DNA from: Actinotalea sp. JY-7876
Lineage (GTDB): Bacteria > Actinomycetota > Actinomycetes > Actinomycetales > Cellulomonadaceae
Length of the DNA stretch: 64,000 bases
Reading direction: 5' to 3'
Assembly (NCBI RefSeq): GCF_014042015.1
Contig: NZ_CP059493.1
Coordinates: 2,790,001 to 2,854,000 of the forward strand
A model generated the notes under the pieces. It searched no databases. It saw nothing but the letters and a program-made list of their open reading frames with translations, and had not been told where the DNA came from. The position numbers and the translations under genes are program-made. Position 1 is the stretch's first letter. Each line of letters starts with the position of its first letter. Below, piece after piece: positions 45,377-54,087 of the stretch.

Positions 45377-47215
45377 TTGCTGACCGTGCGCCAGCTTCCC
45401 TACGCCGATCCCGGCACCCCTCCCCTGACGTCCGCAGCCGCCTACCTCTGGTGGGTGGCGCGACGCCAGGGCGGGCTCATGGTCGCCGCCGCCGTGATGG
45501 CCATCGGCTCGTCGGTCTCCCTCGCGGCGCTGCCGTACATGCTGGGCCGCGTCGTCGACGGCGGCCTCGACGACGGCCTCTCGCGCGAGCTGCTGCTCGG
45601 CACCCTGGCCCTGCTCGGCGTCGGCCTCGTGCTCGTCGTCTGCAACGTCGTGGGGCACCGGCTCGAGGTCGAGAACTGGCTCCGGGGCGCGTTCCGGACC
45701 TCGCAGCTGGTCGGGCACCACGTCAGCCGCACGGGCGACGCCGTGACCGCCGAGCTGCCGACCGGCGAGGTGGTCTCCACCGTCGCCTCCGACTCGCTGC
45801 GCGTCGGCGAGGTGTACTACACGACGTCGCGCTTCGTCGGCGGCGTCGTGGCGTACGTCGTCGTCGCCTTCCTGCTGCTGAACAGCTCCGTGACGCTCGG
45901 CGTCGCCGTCCTGGTCGGGCTGCCCGCGGTCGCCGGCGTGCTGGCCCTGCTCGTGCGGCCGCTGCAGAAGCGCCAGGCGGCCCAGCGCGAGGCCGCGGGC
46001 CGGCTCACCACGCTGGGTGCCGACACCGTCTCGGGCCTGCGCGTGCTGCGCGGCATCGGGGGCGAGGAGGTCTTCGCCGGGCGGTACCGCGCGCAGTCCC
46101 AGCGCGTGCGCGAGGCGGGTGTGCGCGTCGCGCAGACGCAGTCGCTCCTCGACGCGATGCAGGCCCTGCTGCCGGGGCTGTTCCTCGCCGCGGTCGTGTG
46201 GTTCGGCGCCCGCCTGGCGCTGTCCGGCGAGATCACGCCCGGGCAGCTCGTCGCCTTCTACGGCTACGCCGCGTTCCTCACGGAGCCCCTCCAGGCCGCG
46301 ACGCAGTTCCTGCACACCATGACCCGCGCCGTCGTCGGCGTGCGCAAGATCCTCACGGTGCTGCGCGTCCCGGTGACCGGCGCCGAGGCGGAGCAGGCCG
46401 GGCCGGCGACGGCCGGCCGACCCACCGCCATGCCCGCCACCAACGACCTGGTCGACGAGGACACCGGCCTGGTGGTGCCCGCGGGACGCGTCGTGGCCCT
46501 GGTCAGCGCCGACCCGGACGAGACCGCGGCCGTGGCCACCCGGCTCGGGCTGCTGGGCACCGAGAACGCCGACGCGGGTGCCCGGGTGCGCCTCGGCGGC
46601 GTCCCCCTCGCCGAGCTGGGGCTGGCCGAGGTCCACCGCCGCATCGTGGTCGCCGAGTCCACGCCGCACCTGTTCACCGGCACGCTGCGCGACGAGCTGG
46701 CCGTCCGGGACGGGGCCGGTGACGACGGCGACGAGCGCCTGCTCGCGGCGCTCGAGGCCGCCGACGCGCACGACGTGCTCGACGCGCTCCCCGGGCGTCT
46801 CGACGGCGAAGTCGCCGAGAAGGGCCGCTCGCTGTCGGGTGGCCAGCGCCAGCGCGTGGCGCTGGCCCGGTCGCTGCTGACCGAGCCCGAGGTGCTCGTG
46901 CTCGTGGAGCCGACGTCGGCCGTCGACGCGCACACCGAGGCGCGCATCGCGGAGCGGCTGGCCGCCTACCGGGCAGGGCGCACGACCGTCGTCGTGACGT
47001 CGAGCCCGCTCGTGCTCGACCGCGTGGACGAGGTCGTCCTGCTCGCGGGCGGCGTGGTCCGCGCCCGGGGCACGCACCGCGAGCTCCTGGCGCCCGGCGC
47101 CGGGGCCCAGGGGCGCGCGTACCGCGCCGTCGTCAGCCGGGCCTCGGCCGACGCCGAGACCCAGACCGATCAGGGGACCACCGAGGAGGTGCGCCGTGAA
47201 GCTGCCCGTCGCTGA
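45377..47215 (+). CDS. ABC exporter half-transporter with a degenerate ATPase domain
   Basis: A 612-residue protein with six transmembrane helices (about 30-320) and a nucleotide-binding domain (about 355-600). Its signature motif LSGGQRQR (486-493) is intact. Walker A is unrecognisable (ALVSADPDETAAVA at 374-387, no GKS/T), the Walker B Asp is Val (VLVLVEPTS), and the H-loop His is Ser (VVTSSP). It therefore should not bind ATP normally but can supply the signature motif to its partner, whose gene overlaps by 20 bp. TTG 45377 was chosen because AGGTGGG lies 8 nt upstream. Confidence 0.88.
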   Translation: MLTVRQLPYADPGTPPLTSAAAYLWWVARRQGGLMVAAAVMAIGSSVSLAALPYMLGRVVDGGLDDGLSRELLLGTLALLGVGLVLVVCNVVGHRLEVENWLRGAFRTSQLVGHHVSRTGDAVTAELPTGEVVSTVASDSLRVGEVYYTTSRFVGGVVAYVVVAFLLLNSSVTLGVAVLVGLPAVAGVLALLVRPLQKRQAAQREAAGRLTTLGADTVSGLRVLRGIGGEEVFAGRYRAQSQRVREAGVRVAQTQSLLDAMQALLPGLFLAAVVWFGARLALSGEITPGQLVAFYGYAAFLTEPLQAATQFLHTMTRAVVGVRKILTVLRVPVTGAEAEQAGPATAGRPTAMPATNDLVDEDTGLVVPAGRVVALVSADPDETAAVATRLGLLGTENADAGARVRLGGVPLAELGLAEVHRRIVVAESTPHLFTGTLRDELAVRDGAGDDGDERLLAALEAADAHDVLDALPGRLDGEVAEKGRSLSGGQRQRVALARSLLTEPEVLVLVEPTSAVDAHTEARIAERLAAYRAGRTTVVVTSSPLVLDRVDEVVLLAGGVVRARGTHRELLAPGAGAQGRAYRAVVSRASADAETQTDQGTTEEVRREAARR

Positions 47216-48929
47216 CAGCGCCGCGCTGCGCGCGCACACCGGGGTGCTGCTGCGGCGGCACCGGGCCGCGCTGGCCCGCGTCCTGCTGCTCCACACCCTG
47301 GCGGCGACCGCGGGTCTGGCGGGCCCCTGGCTCCTCGGGCGCATGGTGGACGCGGTGACGCACGGCACCAGCGCGTCGTTCGTCGACCAGGCCGTGGCGT
47401 TCCTCGTGCTCGCGGTCCTCGCCCAGACCGTGCTGATCCGCTACGCCCAGCGCGGCGCCATGGTGCTGGGCGAGACCGTGTTCGCCGAGCTCCGCGAGGA
47501 GTTCGTGGGCACGGTGACGCGGCTGCCGCTGTCGACCGTCGAGCGCGCCGGCACCGGTGACCTCGTGGCCCGCACGACCAACGACATCGACCGCGTCCAG
47601 CACACGATCCGCTTCGGCGTGCCGCGCGTCCTGGTCTCGGCGGCGACCATCACGCTCACGCTCGCGGCCGCCGTCGCCGTGAGCTGGCAGGTGGCCGCGG
47701 CGCTGGTCGTCGGCGCCCCGAGCGTGGTCCTGACCACGCGCTGGTACCTGCGGCGTGCGGCGCCCGCCTACCTGCGCGAGTCGGCCGCCTACGCCACGCT
47801 CAACGGCACGATCACGGAGTCGGTCGAGGGTGCGCGGACCGTGGATGCGCTGGGGCTGGGCCGTCGCCGGCGCGAGCGCGTCGACGCCGACCTGCGCGAG
47901 GCGTTCGCCGCCGAGAGCCACACGCTCTGGCTGCGCAGCATCCTGTTCCCCGGCATCGACCTGTCGTTCGTCCTGCCGGTCGTCGCCACCGTGCTGTGGG
48001 GCGCCTGGCTGGTGTCGACCGGCTCGGTGAGCGTCGGCGCGGTCACCACCATCGCCGTGTACGCGCTGCAGGTGATGCACCCGATCGGCGAGCTCATCTA
48101 CTGGCTCGACGAGATCCAGGTCGGCGCCACCTCCCTCGCCCGGATCATCGGCGTGCAGCAGGTGGCACCGGACCGCACCGCCAGGCCGGACGCCGTGCCG
48201 GCCGACGAGCACGTCGTCGCCTCGGGCGTGCGCTATGCGTACCGGCCGGGCCACGACGTCCTGCACGGCGTCGATCTCGACCTGGGGCTGGGCGAGCGCC
48301 TGGCCGTCGTGGGGCCGTCGGGCGCGGGCAAGTCGACCCTCGGGCGGATGCTCGCGGGCATCCACCCGCCCACGCGAGGGACGGTGACGGTGGGGGGCGT
48401 CCCGCTGGTCGACCTGCCCCTGGACGACCTGCGCGGGCACGTCGCGCTCGTGACGCAGGAGCACCACGTCTTCGTCGGCACGATCGAGGAGAACCTGCGG
48501 CTGGCCCGTCCCGAGGCGGACGACGACGAGCTGCGCCGTGCGCTCGCCGCCGTCGACGCCACCTGGGTCGACGCGCTGCCCGACGGGCTCGCCACCGAGG
48601 TGGGCTCGGGCGGGCTGACGCTGACGCCCGCGCAGGCGCAGCAGGTCGCCCTGGCGCGGCTCGTCCTCCTCGACCCGCACACCCTCGTGCTGGACGAGGC
48701 GACCTCGCTGCTCGACCCGCGCGCCGCGCGGCACCTCGAGCGGTCGCTCTCGGCCGTGCTGACCGGCCGCACGGTCGTCGCCATCGCGCACCGCCTCCAC
48801 ACGGCGCACGACGCCGACCGGGTCGCGGTGGTCGACGCCGGCCGGATCACGGAGATCGGCTCGCACGACGAGCTCGTCGCCGCGGGCGGGGAGTACGCCG
48901 CGCTGTGGCGGTCCTGGCAGCAGGACTGA
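47196..48929 (+). CDS. ABC exporter half-transporter with a degenerate signature motif
   Basis: A 577-residue partner. Six transmembrane helices (about 22-300) are followed by an ATPase domain with intact Walker A (GPSGAGKST, 373-381), Q-loop (VTQE), Walker B plus catalytic Glu (TLVLDE, 496-501) and H-loop (IAHRL). The signature LSGGQ is replaced by LTPAQ (476-480). In a heterodimer with the preceding protein one ATP site is complete and the other is dead. The GTG start has GGAGG upstream and overlaps the previous gene. The cargo is unknown; lipids, peptides or drugs are typical. Confidence 0.92.
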   Translation: MKLPVADSAALRAHTGVLLRRHRAALARVLLLHTLAATAGLAGPWLLGRMVDAVTHGTSASFVDQAVAFLVLAVLAQTVLIRYAQRGAMVLGETVFAELREEFVGTVTRLPLSTVERAGTGDLVARTTNDIDRVQHTIRFGVPRVLVSAATITLTLAAAVAVSWQVAAALVVGAPSVVLTTRWYLRRAAPAYLRESAAYATLNGTITESVEGARTVDALGLGRRRRERVDADLREAFAAESHTLWLRSILFPGIDLSFVLPVVATVLWGAWLVSTGSVSVGAVTTIAVYALQVMHPIGELIYWLDEIQVGATSLARIIGVQQVAPDRTARPDAVPADEHVVASGVRYAYRPGHDVLHGVDLDLGLGERLAVVGPSGAGKSTLGRMLAGIHPPTRGTVTVGGVPLVDLPLDDLRGHVALVTQEHHVFVGTIEENLRLARPEADDDELRRALAAVDATWVDALPDGLATEVGSGGLTLTPAQAQQVALARLVLLDPHTLVLDEATSLLDPRAARHLERSLSAVLTGRTVVAIAHRLHTAHDADRVAVVDAGRITEIGSHDELVAAGGEYAALWRSWQQD

Positions 48930-48998
48930 CGCGCCAGGCCCTCGGCCTCACGTGCGCGTCCGGATCCCGGGCGATGCCTGGTGCGTGTCGGTGGCCGT

Positions 48999-49014
48999 TA
49001 GTACACTAGTTCGA
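48999..49014. promoter_or_regulatory. Candidate SOS (LexA) box upstream of the DUF222-HNH gene
   Basis: TAGTACACTAGTTCGA fits the mycobacterial LexA pattern TCGAAC-N4-GTTCGA: the right half is perfect and the left half matches at four of six positions. A -10-like TACACT (49002-49007) lies within it, so LexA binding would block transcription. Confidence 0.45.
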
Positions 49015-49044
49015 TCGGCGGCGAACCGGTGCACAGGGGGCGAG

Positions 49045-50439
49045 ATGGTCCAGGCGGGTGGCGAGGTCGAAGGCCTCGACGCGCTGGTCGCCCGGCTGCG
49101 CGCCGACGCCGCCGCGCTGGCGGCGATGCCGTTGAGCGGCCTGGAGGGGCCTCGGGCCTCGGCGGTGCGCCAGGAGCTGCGGGTGGTCGGAGACCAGATC
49201 CACCTCGCATCCTCCGTGCTCCTCGCCGCAGTCGAGGCCGACGGGCGCTGGGCCCTGGGCGGCGCGGACCGCACGCTCGCGGGTCACGTGGCCCGCCGGG
49301 AGGGCATCGCCTACGGCGACGCGAACCGCCAGGCCCAGCTCGGGCGGGTCATGGGTGAGCTGCCCGTCGCCCGCGACGCGGTCGCGACAGGGGAGATCAC
49401 GCGCGGCCACGCCGAGGCGCTCAGCCGCCTGGTGTCCTCCCCCGCCCGGCGCGCCGCCCTGGCCAGCGACCTGCCCGACCGCAACGAAGCGTTCTTCGTC
49501 GACCAGGCCAAACGCCTGGGGGTCGACGAGTTCCGGCGGCTGGCCAGTCGCATGGCCGCGAAGCTCGACGACCAGGCCGCCGAGCGCGAGCACCGCCAGG
49601 CCGTCGCGCTACAGCGCCTCACCTTGACCCCGCGCGGCGACGGCGTCACGGTCGCGGGGTTCCTCACGCACGAGAACGGTCAGCTCCTGGCCACCGCCGT
49701 CCGATCCATCGCCGGCGTGCCGGCCAAGGACGACCAGCGGCCCGTCGAGCAGCGCCAGGCCGAAGCGCTGGTCGACCTCGCCCGCCTGGTCCTGGACAAG
49801 GGCCTGACCGGTGTCGGCGCACAGGTCCGCCCGCACCTGAACGTCCACGTCTCCTGGGACACCTTCCAGCGCCTGGCCACCGACGCGGCCGCCCGCGACG
49901 GCGACGGCGCACCCGCCCAGCGCACCGGGCTCGAAGCCGATCTCCTCGACCCCGCCGAGCTCGACTCCGGCGACCCGGTCCCACCCTCGGTCCTGGCGCG
50001 CATCGCCTGCGACTCCGAGGTCACCCGCATCGTGTTCGGACCCGAGAGCCAGATCCTCGACGTCGGCCAGGACGAGCGCACCTACACCAAGGAGCTGCGC
50101 CGCGCGGTCATCGCCCGCGACCGGCACTGCCAGTACCCCGGATGCACCGCACCACCCACCCTCGGCGAGATCCACCACATCCGGTGGTGGTCACGCGGCG
50201 GCGACACCTCCACCGACAACGGCGTCCTTCTCTGCTGGCACCACCACGACCACGTCCACACCCACGACCTACGCATCACCCGAGTCCCCCACGGGTTCGA
50301 GTTCCGACACCCCGACGGCAGACCCGCCGTTCTGCCCGAACCGGCCGAGGCCGGACCACCGGGACGCGCCGTCCCCGCGGCGGTGGAGCGTAGAACCGGC
50401 GCACCACCGGGCGACGACGCGTTGGCGCTCGCATGCTGA
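49045..50439 (+). CDS. DUF222/HNH endonuclease (13E12-like)
   Basis: A 464-residue protein from ATG 49045 with AGGGGGCGAG upstream. The N-terminal two thirds is a helical DUF222 domain (VARREGIAYGDANRQAQLGRVMGELPVARDAVATGEITRGHAEALSRLV). The C-terminal HNH nuclease has CQYPGC, EIHHIRWWSRGGDTSTDNGVLLCWHHHDHVH with the zinc-type Cys and catalytic His pairs. These multi-copy actinobacterial genes, the 13E12 family of mycobacteria, may derive from mobile elements and are sometimes DNA-damage inducible. Third-position base use shifts to C/A-rich codons near the 3' end. Confidence 0.9.
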   Translation: MVQAGGEVEGLDALVARLRADAAALAAMPLSGLEGPRASAVRQELRVVGDQIHLASSVLLAAVEADGRWALGGADRTLAGHVARREGIAYGDANRQAQLGRVMGELPVARDAVATGEITRGHAEALSRLVSSPARRAALASDLPDRNEAFFVDQAKRLGVDEFRRLASRMAAKLDDQAAEREHRQAVALQRLTLTPRGDGVTVAGFLTHENGQLLATAVRSIAGVPAKDDQRPVEQRQAEALVDLARLVLDKGLTGVGAQVRPHLNVHVSWDTFQRLATDAAARDGDGAPAQRTGLEADLLDPAELDSGDPVPPSVLARIACDSEVTRIVFGPESQILDVGQDERTYTKELRRAVIARDRHCQYPGCTAPPTLGEIHHIRWWSRGGDTSTDNGVLLCWHHHDHVHTHDLRITRVPHGFEFRHPDGRPAVLPEPAEAGPPGRAVPAAVERRTGAPPGDDALALAC

Positions 50440-50498
50440 CCCCTCCCGGGACGCAGCGCGCGGCCCCGGCAGGTGCGGCGTGCAGCCCTCCCCGCCCG

Positions 50499-51071
50499 TC
50501 AGGCGGTGCCCTGCGCGGGCACGCCGGTCCTCCGGCCCAGGCGGGCGAGCACGGTGGTGGCGCGGTCGGCACCCGCGGCCGGCTCGACGCCCGGCCTGCA
50601 GATGCCCTCCATGTACAGGGCGTCACCGAAGCCGGCGGCACCGGCCTCCATGCGGTCGACCTCGGCCTCCGTGAGCCCGGGGTCGGCACCCACGGCCGTC
50701 GCGACGTCCCAGCGGTGCACGACCATGTCCCACACGTAGAACTGCACCAGCGCCGCCCCGAGCGTCGTCGGGCCGAAGAACCCGTCGAAGCCCTTCGTGG
50801 CCACCTCCTCGTCCGCGAGCGCGGCGCGCACGCGCGCGGCGTGCGCGTGCCAGGCGGCGGCGGGGTCGGCGACGACGTCGGGCGCGGCACCCAGGTCGAT
50901 GCCGCGCTCCGCGAAGAACGAGCGCTGGGTCTCGACCATGTGCGCGACCACGTCGCGCGCGGCCCAGCCCTCGCACGGCGAGGGCCGGTCCCACGCGTCC
51001 GGAGGCGTCGCGTCGATCAGGGCGGTCAGCGGGCGGTCGGCGGTCTCGTACTGCTCCAACGTGGTGTCCAT
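50499..51071 (-). CDS. TIGR03086-type DinB-like protein
   Basis: A 190-residue protein from ATG 51071. It has the mycothiol maleylpyruvate isomerase N-terminal/DinB fold pattern: DRPSPCEGWAARDVVAHMVETQRSFF with a metal-binding His, and later FYVWDMVVHRWDVATAVG with a second His. Members of TIGR03086 are presumed metal-dependent transferases using mycothiol or a similar thiol; the substrate is unknown. TAGCGT ends 7 nt before the ATG and no ribosome-binding site is visible, indicating a leaderless mRNA. It is divergent from the AraC-type gene with only 38 bp between starts. Confidence 0.82.
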   Translation of the reverse strand: MDTTLEQYETADRPLTALIDATPPDAWDRPSPCEGWAARDVVAHMVETQRSFFAERGIDLGAAPDVVADPAAAWHAHAARVRAALADEEVATKGFDGFFGPTTLGAALVQFYVWDMVVHRWDVATAVGADPGLTEAEVDRMEAGAAGFGDALYMEGICRPGVEPAAGADRATTVLARLGRRTGVPAQGTA

Positions 51072-51078
51072 GCCCGGG

Positions 51079-51084
51079 ACGCTA
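51079..51084 (-). promoter_or_regulatory. -10 element of a probable leaderless promoter
   Basis: TAGCGT on the minus strand ends 7 nt before the ATG of the TIGR03086-type gene. An inverted repeat CATCA/TGATG (51097-51113) lies next to it, at the start of the divergent regulator gene. Confidence 0.4.
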
Positions 51085-51109
51085 GGCCGCGCCACCATCA
51101 TGGCTCTTG

Positions 51110-51982
51110 ATGAAACCCGACACGGTGACGCCGCCGGGCCGCGCTGACGCGGCGTACGCGGTCGAGCGCGCCCACCTCAAGCGCCCCGACGACGCCTCCC
51201 ACGAGATGTTCCGGTACCCGGTGAGCCCCGACCTCGCCGACCTCGCACTGCGGTTCTGGATCCCCGTGTGGTCCGTCCCACCGGGCGAGGAGGCACCCCA
51301 GCGCGTCCTGCAGTACCCCGTCTGCCTGCTCGTCGTCAGCGCGGACTACGCCCGCTTCTACGGCCCCGTCTCCGGGCTGTCCACGACGGTCCTCACGGGC
51401 GACGGCTGGGCCGTCGGCGTGATGTGCCGGCCCGCGGCCGGGTACCTGCTCACCGGCGGACCGGTCGCGGACCACACCGACCGTCACGTGGACGTCGAGC
51501 AGGTGATCGGCGCCGAACCCGCATCCCGGCTCGTCGGGCGCGTGCGCGCGGCGATGGCGGGCGACCCGCGCTCCCCGGACGCGCACCGCGCCGCCATGGC
51601 CGCGTGCGAGGAGGTCCTGCGGCGCCACCTGCCCGTCGACGACGAGGGCCGCCTCGTGAACCGCATCGTGGACCTCGTGGAGCACCGGGACGACCTCACC
51701 CGCGTGACGCAGCTGTGCGCGGAGGTCGGCCTGAGCGAGCGGTCCCTGCAGCGGCTCGCGCACCGGCGGCTCGGGCTCACCCCCCGCTGGCTGATCCAGC
51801 GTCGCCGGCTGCACCAGGCCACCGAGCACCTGCGCGCCGGGACGGCGACCCTCAGCGAGGTCGCGGCCCGCCTCGGCTACGCGGACCAGCCGCACTTCCA
51901 CCACGACCTCGTCCGGGCCACGGGCACCACGCCCGGGGAGTTCGTGGCCCAGCACCGCCGCGGTATTACCGAGGCGCCCTAG
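51110..51982 (+). CDS. AraC-family transcriptional regulator
   Basis: A 290-residue regulator. The N-terminal half is a DUF6597-like beta domain (FRYPVSPDLADLALRFWIPVWSVPPG...VGVMCRPAAGYLLTG). The C-terminal AraC domain has both helix-turn-helix units: RVTQLCAEVGLSERSLQRLAHRRLGLTPRWLIQRRRLHQA and LSEVAARLGYADQPHFHHDLVRATGTTPGEFVAQHR. It probably regulates the divergent DinB-like gene across the 38-bp gap, and perhaps the DUF664 gene downstream. ATG 51110 is chosen over the adjacent TTG. Confidence 0.9.
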   Translation: MKPDTVTPPGRADAAYAVERAHLKRPDDASHEMFRYPVSPDLADLALRFWIPVWSVPPGEEAPQRVLQYPVCLLVVSADYARFYGPVSGLSTTVLTGDGWAVGVMCRPAAGYLLTGGPVADHTDRHVDVEQVIGAEPASRLVGRVRAAMAGDPRSPDAHRAAMAACEEVLRRHLPVDDEGRLVNRIVDLVEHRDDLTRVTQLCAEVGLSERSLQRLAHRRLGLTPRWLIQRRRLHQATEHLRAGTATLSEVAARLGYADQPHFHHDLVRATGTTPGEFVAQHRRGITEAP

Positions 51983-52008
51983 CCCCCGCAGGCGGCAGGA
52001 TGCCGGCC

Positions 52009-52548
52009 ATGACGATCATCGACGAACAGGGGCGGCCCGAGCCGCCGGTCGCGGCCGACGAGACGAGCACGCTGCTCGGCTACCTCGAGTACCACCGGGC
52101 GACGCTCGAGTGGAAGTGCGCGGGCCTCGACGCCGCGGGGCTCAGCACGACGGTCGGCGCGTCCACCATGACGCTCGGCGGCCTCCTCAAGCACCTCACC
52201 TTCGTCGAGGACCACTGGTCCTCCTGGTTCCTGCACGGCCGGGAGCGGCACGCGCCCTGGGACACCGTCGACTGGGCCGCCGACGAGGACTGGGACTGGC
52301 ACTCGGCCGCCGAGGACTCGCCCGAGGCGCTGCGCGGGATGTGGCACGAGGCCGTCGAGCGCTCGCGCCGCGACGTCGCCGACGCCCTCGACGAGGGCGG
52401 GCTCGACCAGCTCACCGTGCGCAGCTGGCGCGACGGTCGCACGCCCAACCTCCGGTGGGTCCTGGTCCACCTCGTCGAGGAGTACGCGCGCCACAACGGC
52501 CACGCCGACCTGCTGCGGGAGGCCGTCGACGGCGCCACGGGTGACTGA
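52009..52548 (+). CDS. DUF664 (DinB-like) family protein
   Basis: A 179-residue protein matching DUF664, the Streptomyces mini-circle protein-like branch of the DinB superfamily: LLGYLEYHRATLEWKCAGLD, MTLGGLLKHLTFVEDHWSSWFLHG with a metal His, and LRWVLVHLVEEYARHNGHADLLREAVDG with the second and third His. It is likely a metal-dependent thiol-transferase-like enzyme of unknown substrate. AGGA lies 8 nt before ATG 52009; ATG 52000 is an alternative start. Confidence 0.84.
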   Translation: MTIIDEQGRPEPPVAADETSTLLGYLEYHRATLEWKCAGLDAAGLSTTVGASTMTLGGLLKHLTFVEDHWSSWFLHGRERHAPWDTVDWAADEDWDWHSAAEDSPEALRGMWHEAVERSRRDVADALDEGGLDQLTVRSWRDGRTPNLRWVLVHLVEEYARHNGHADLLREAVDGATGD

Positions 52549-52578
52549 GCCCCGCGCGGCGGGGTGCAGGCTGGTGCC

Positions 52579-53013
52579 GTGGACCTGAACCTGCCCCGCC
52601 TCGGCCTCGTGGTCGTCGACGACGACGAGCTGCGATGGCGGTTCTCACGGTCCAGCGGGCCCGGCGGCCAGGGCGTCAACACCACCGACTCGCGCGTCGA
52701 GCTGTCGTGGGACCTCGCGCGCACGCCGTCCCTGCCGGCCGAGGTGCGGGACCGCGCCGTCGCGGCGCTCGCACCGCGCCTGGTCGACGGCGTGCTGACG
52801 GTCGCCGCGTCCGAGCACCGCTCCCAGCTCCGCAACCGCCAGGCCGCCACCGAGCGCCTCGCCCGGCTGGTCGCCGAGTCGCTGCACGAGCAGACGCCGC
52901 GCCGCGCCGCGCGGCCCAGCCGCGCCTCGCGCACCCGCCGCGCCGCCGCGGAGCGCCGGCGCCGGGACGTCAAGGCGTTGCGCCGGCCCCCACGCGGGTC
53001 CGCGCCGGACTGA
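52579..53013 (+). CDS. arfB: Ribosome rescue peptidyl-tRNA hydrolase ArfB
   Basis: This 144-residue protein releases nascent peptides from stalled ribosomes. It has the release-factor GGQ motif (SRSSGPGGQGVNTTDSRVEL) without codon-recognition domains, and a basic C-terminal tail (RPSRASRTRRAAAERRRRDVKALRR) that enters the empty mRNA channel in the YaeJ/ArfB family. GTG 52579 is preferred to GTG 52564 on the basis of CAGG spacing. Its 3' end overlaps the convergent SURF1 gene by 44 bp. Confidence 0.9.
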   Translation: MDLNLPRLGLVVVDDDELRWRFSRSSGPGGQGVNTTDSRVELSWDLARTPSLPAEVRDRAVAALAPRLVDGVLTVAASEHRSQLRNRQAATERLARLVAESLHEQTPRRAARPSRASRTRRAAAERRRRDVKALRRPPRGSAPD

Positions 53014-53884
53014 CGGCGGCGCCCTCCGGGACGTCCTCCTCGTCGCGTCCCGCGACCGGTCCCGTGCCCGGACCGTCGCCCGCGCCGCCTCCGCCCGGCC
53101 CGCCGGGTCCGTCGTCGTCGGGCCCGCCCTCGATCTCCTCGCGGGCCAGCCGCGTCTCGTCGCGCACCATGCGGGCCCACAGCAGCACGGCGAAGCCACC
53201 GAAGATCCACCACTGGAGCGCGTACGCCAGGTTCTGGATGTTGAGCCCGCCGCCGGCGAGCGTCGGCGGGGGCAGCGTCTGGACGCCGTCCGGCGCGGAG
53301 GCCTCGACCAGGTAGCCCGAGTAGATGGGGCCACCCCAGCGGTTGACGAGCTCGGCAGGGCTCACGGCGTCGACCTGCCCGGCGGGCAGGTCCGTGGCGA
53401 TCCCCGCCCCCTCGCCCACCTGGAGGAAGCCGACGACCTCGACCGCGTCGGTGGGCGGTTCCGGCGCCTCGGGTTCGGCGACCCACCCGCGGACGACGGC
53501 CAGCACCGCGTCGTCGACGCGCAGCGGCGCGACGACCAGGTAGCCGGTCCGACCGTCGAGCGCGCGCCCCGGCACGAGGACCTGGTCGGGCTCGAACGCG
53601 CCGGAGGCCACGACCTTCTCCCCCACGAGCTCGCCGCGGAAGGAGGACTGCGGCTCCAGGACGTCCTGCAGGGGCAGCGGGTCGGCCTCGGCGATCGCGG
53701 CGCGCCGCTCCTGCTGCTCGGCGTCACCGCGCAGCTCCGCGCGGTCCAGCTGCCACACGCCCAGGCGCGCGCACACCGCGGCGGCACCCAGCAGCAGCAC
53801 CAGCAGGACCAGCATCCGCGGCGAGAGCGCCGTGCGCACGTACGAGGGCGGCACCGGCGAGCCTCCGGCCCTGACGTCGCTCAT
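52970..53884 (-). CDS. SURF1 family cytochrome oxidase assembly protein
   Basis: A 304-residue protein from ATG 53884. Two transmembrane helices (about 24-45 and 227-248) flank an extracytoplasmic domain, with the family motifs GVWQLDRAELRGD, GYLVVAPLRVDDAVLAVVRGWV and NIQNLAYALQWWIFGGFAVLLW. SURF1 aids heme a insertion during assembly of aa3-type cytochrome c oxidase, which implies an aerobic respiratory chain. The Gly/Asp-rich tail after residue 260 is disordered. Its last 44 bp are antisense to the arfB 3' end. Confidence 0.9.
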   Translation of the reverse strand: MSDVRAGGSPVPPSYVRTALSPRMLVLLVLLLGAAAVCARLGVWQLDRAELRGDAEQQERRAAIAEADPLPLQDVLEPQSSFRGELVGEKVVASGAFEPDQVLVPGRALDGRTGYLVVAPLRVDDAVLAVVRGWVAEPEAPEPPTDAVEVVGFLQVGEGAGIATDLPAGQVDAVSPAELVNRWGGPIYSGYLVEASAPDGVQTLPPPTLAGGGLNIQNLAYALQWWIFGGFAVLLWARMVRDETRLAREEIEGGPDDDGPGGPGGGGAGDGPGTGPVAGRDEEDVPEGAAVSPARTRVGAGATP

Positions 53885-54087
53885 CGATCCACCCGTCCGC
53901 CCGCGCTCGCGGGCCACTCCCACGGTACCCGCGGATGGGTGCGGCCCCGGCCGCGATGTGGTGGCATGGGGACAGCGCACGGCACCGAGGCCCTGTCAGG
54001 ACAATCGTCCCATGAATCACGGGCGAGGCGCGGCACGCTGATCACGCCCGCCGGACACCCCGGCGGCCCCGTCGAGGAGGAGCGCAC

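Noticed and set aside
49009-49026. GTTCG/CGAAC inverted repeat as the SOS box
   Set aside because: Its half-sites are in the opposite orientation to a LexA box and the spacing is 8 nt; the site at 48999-49014 fits better.
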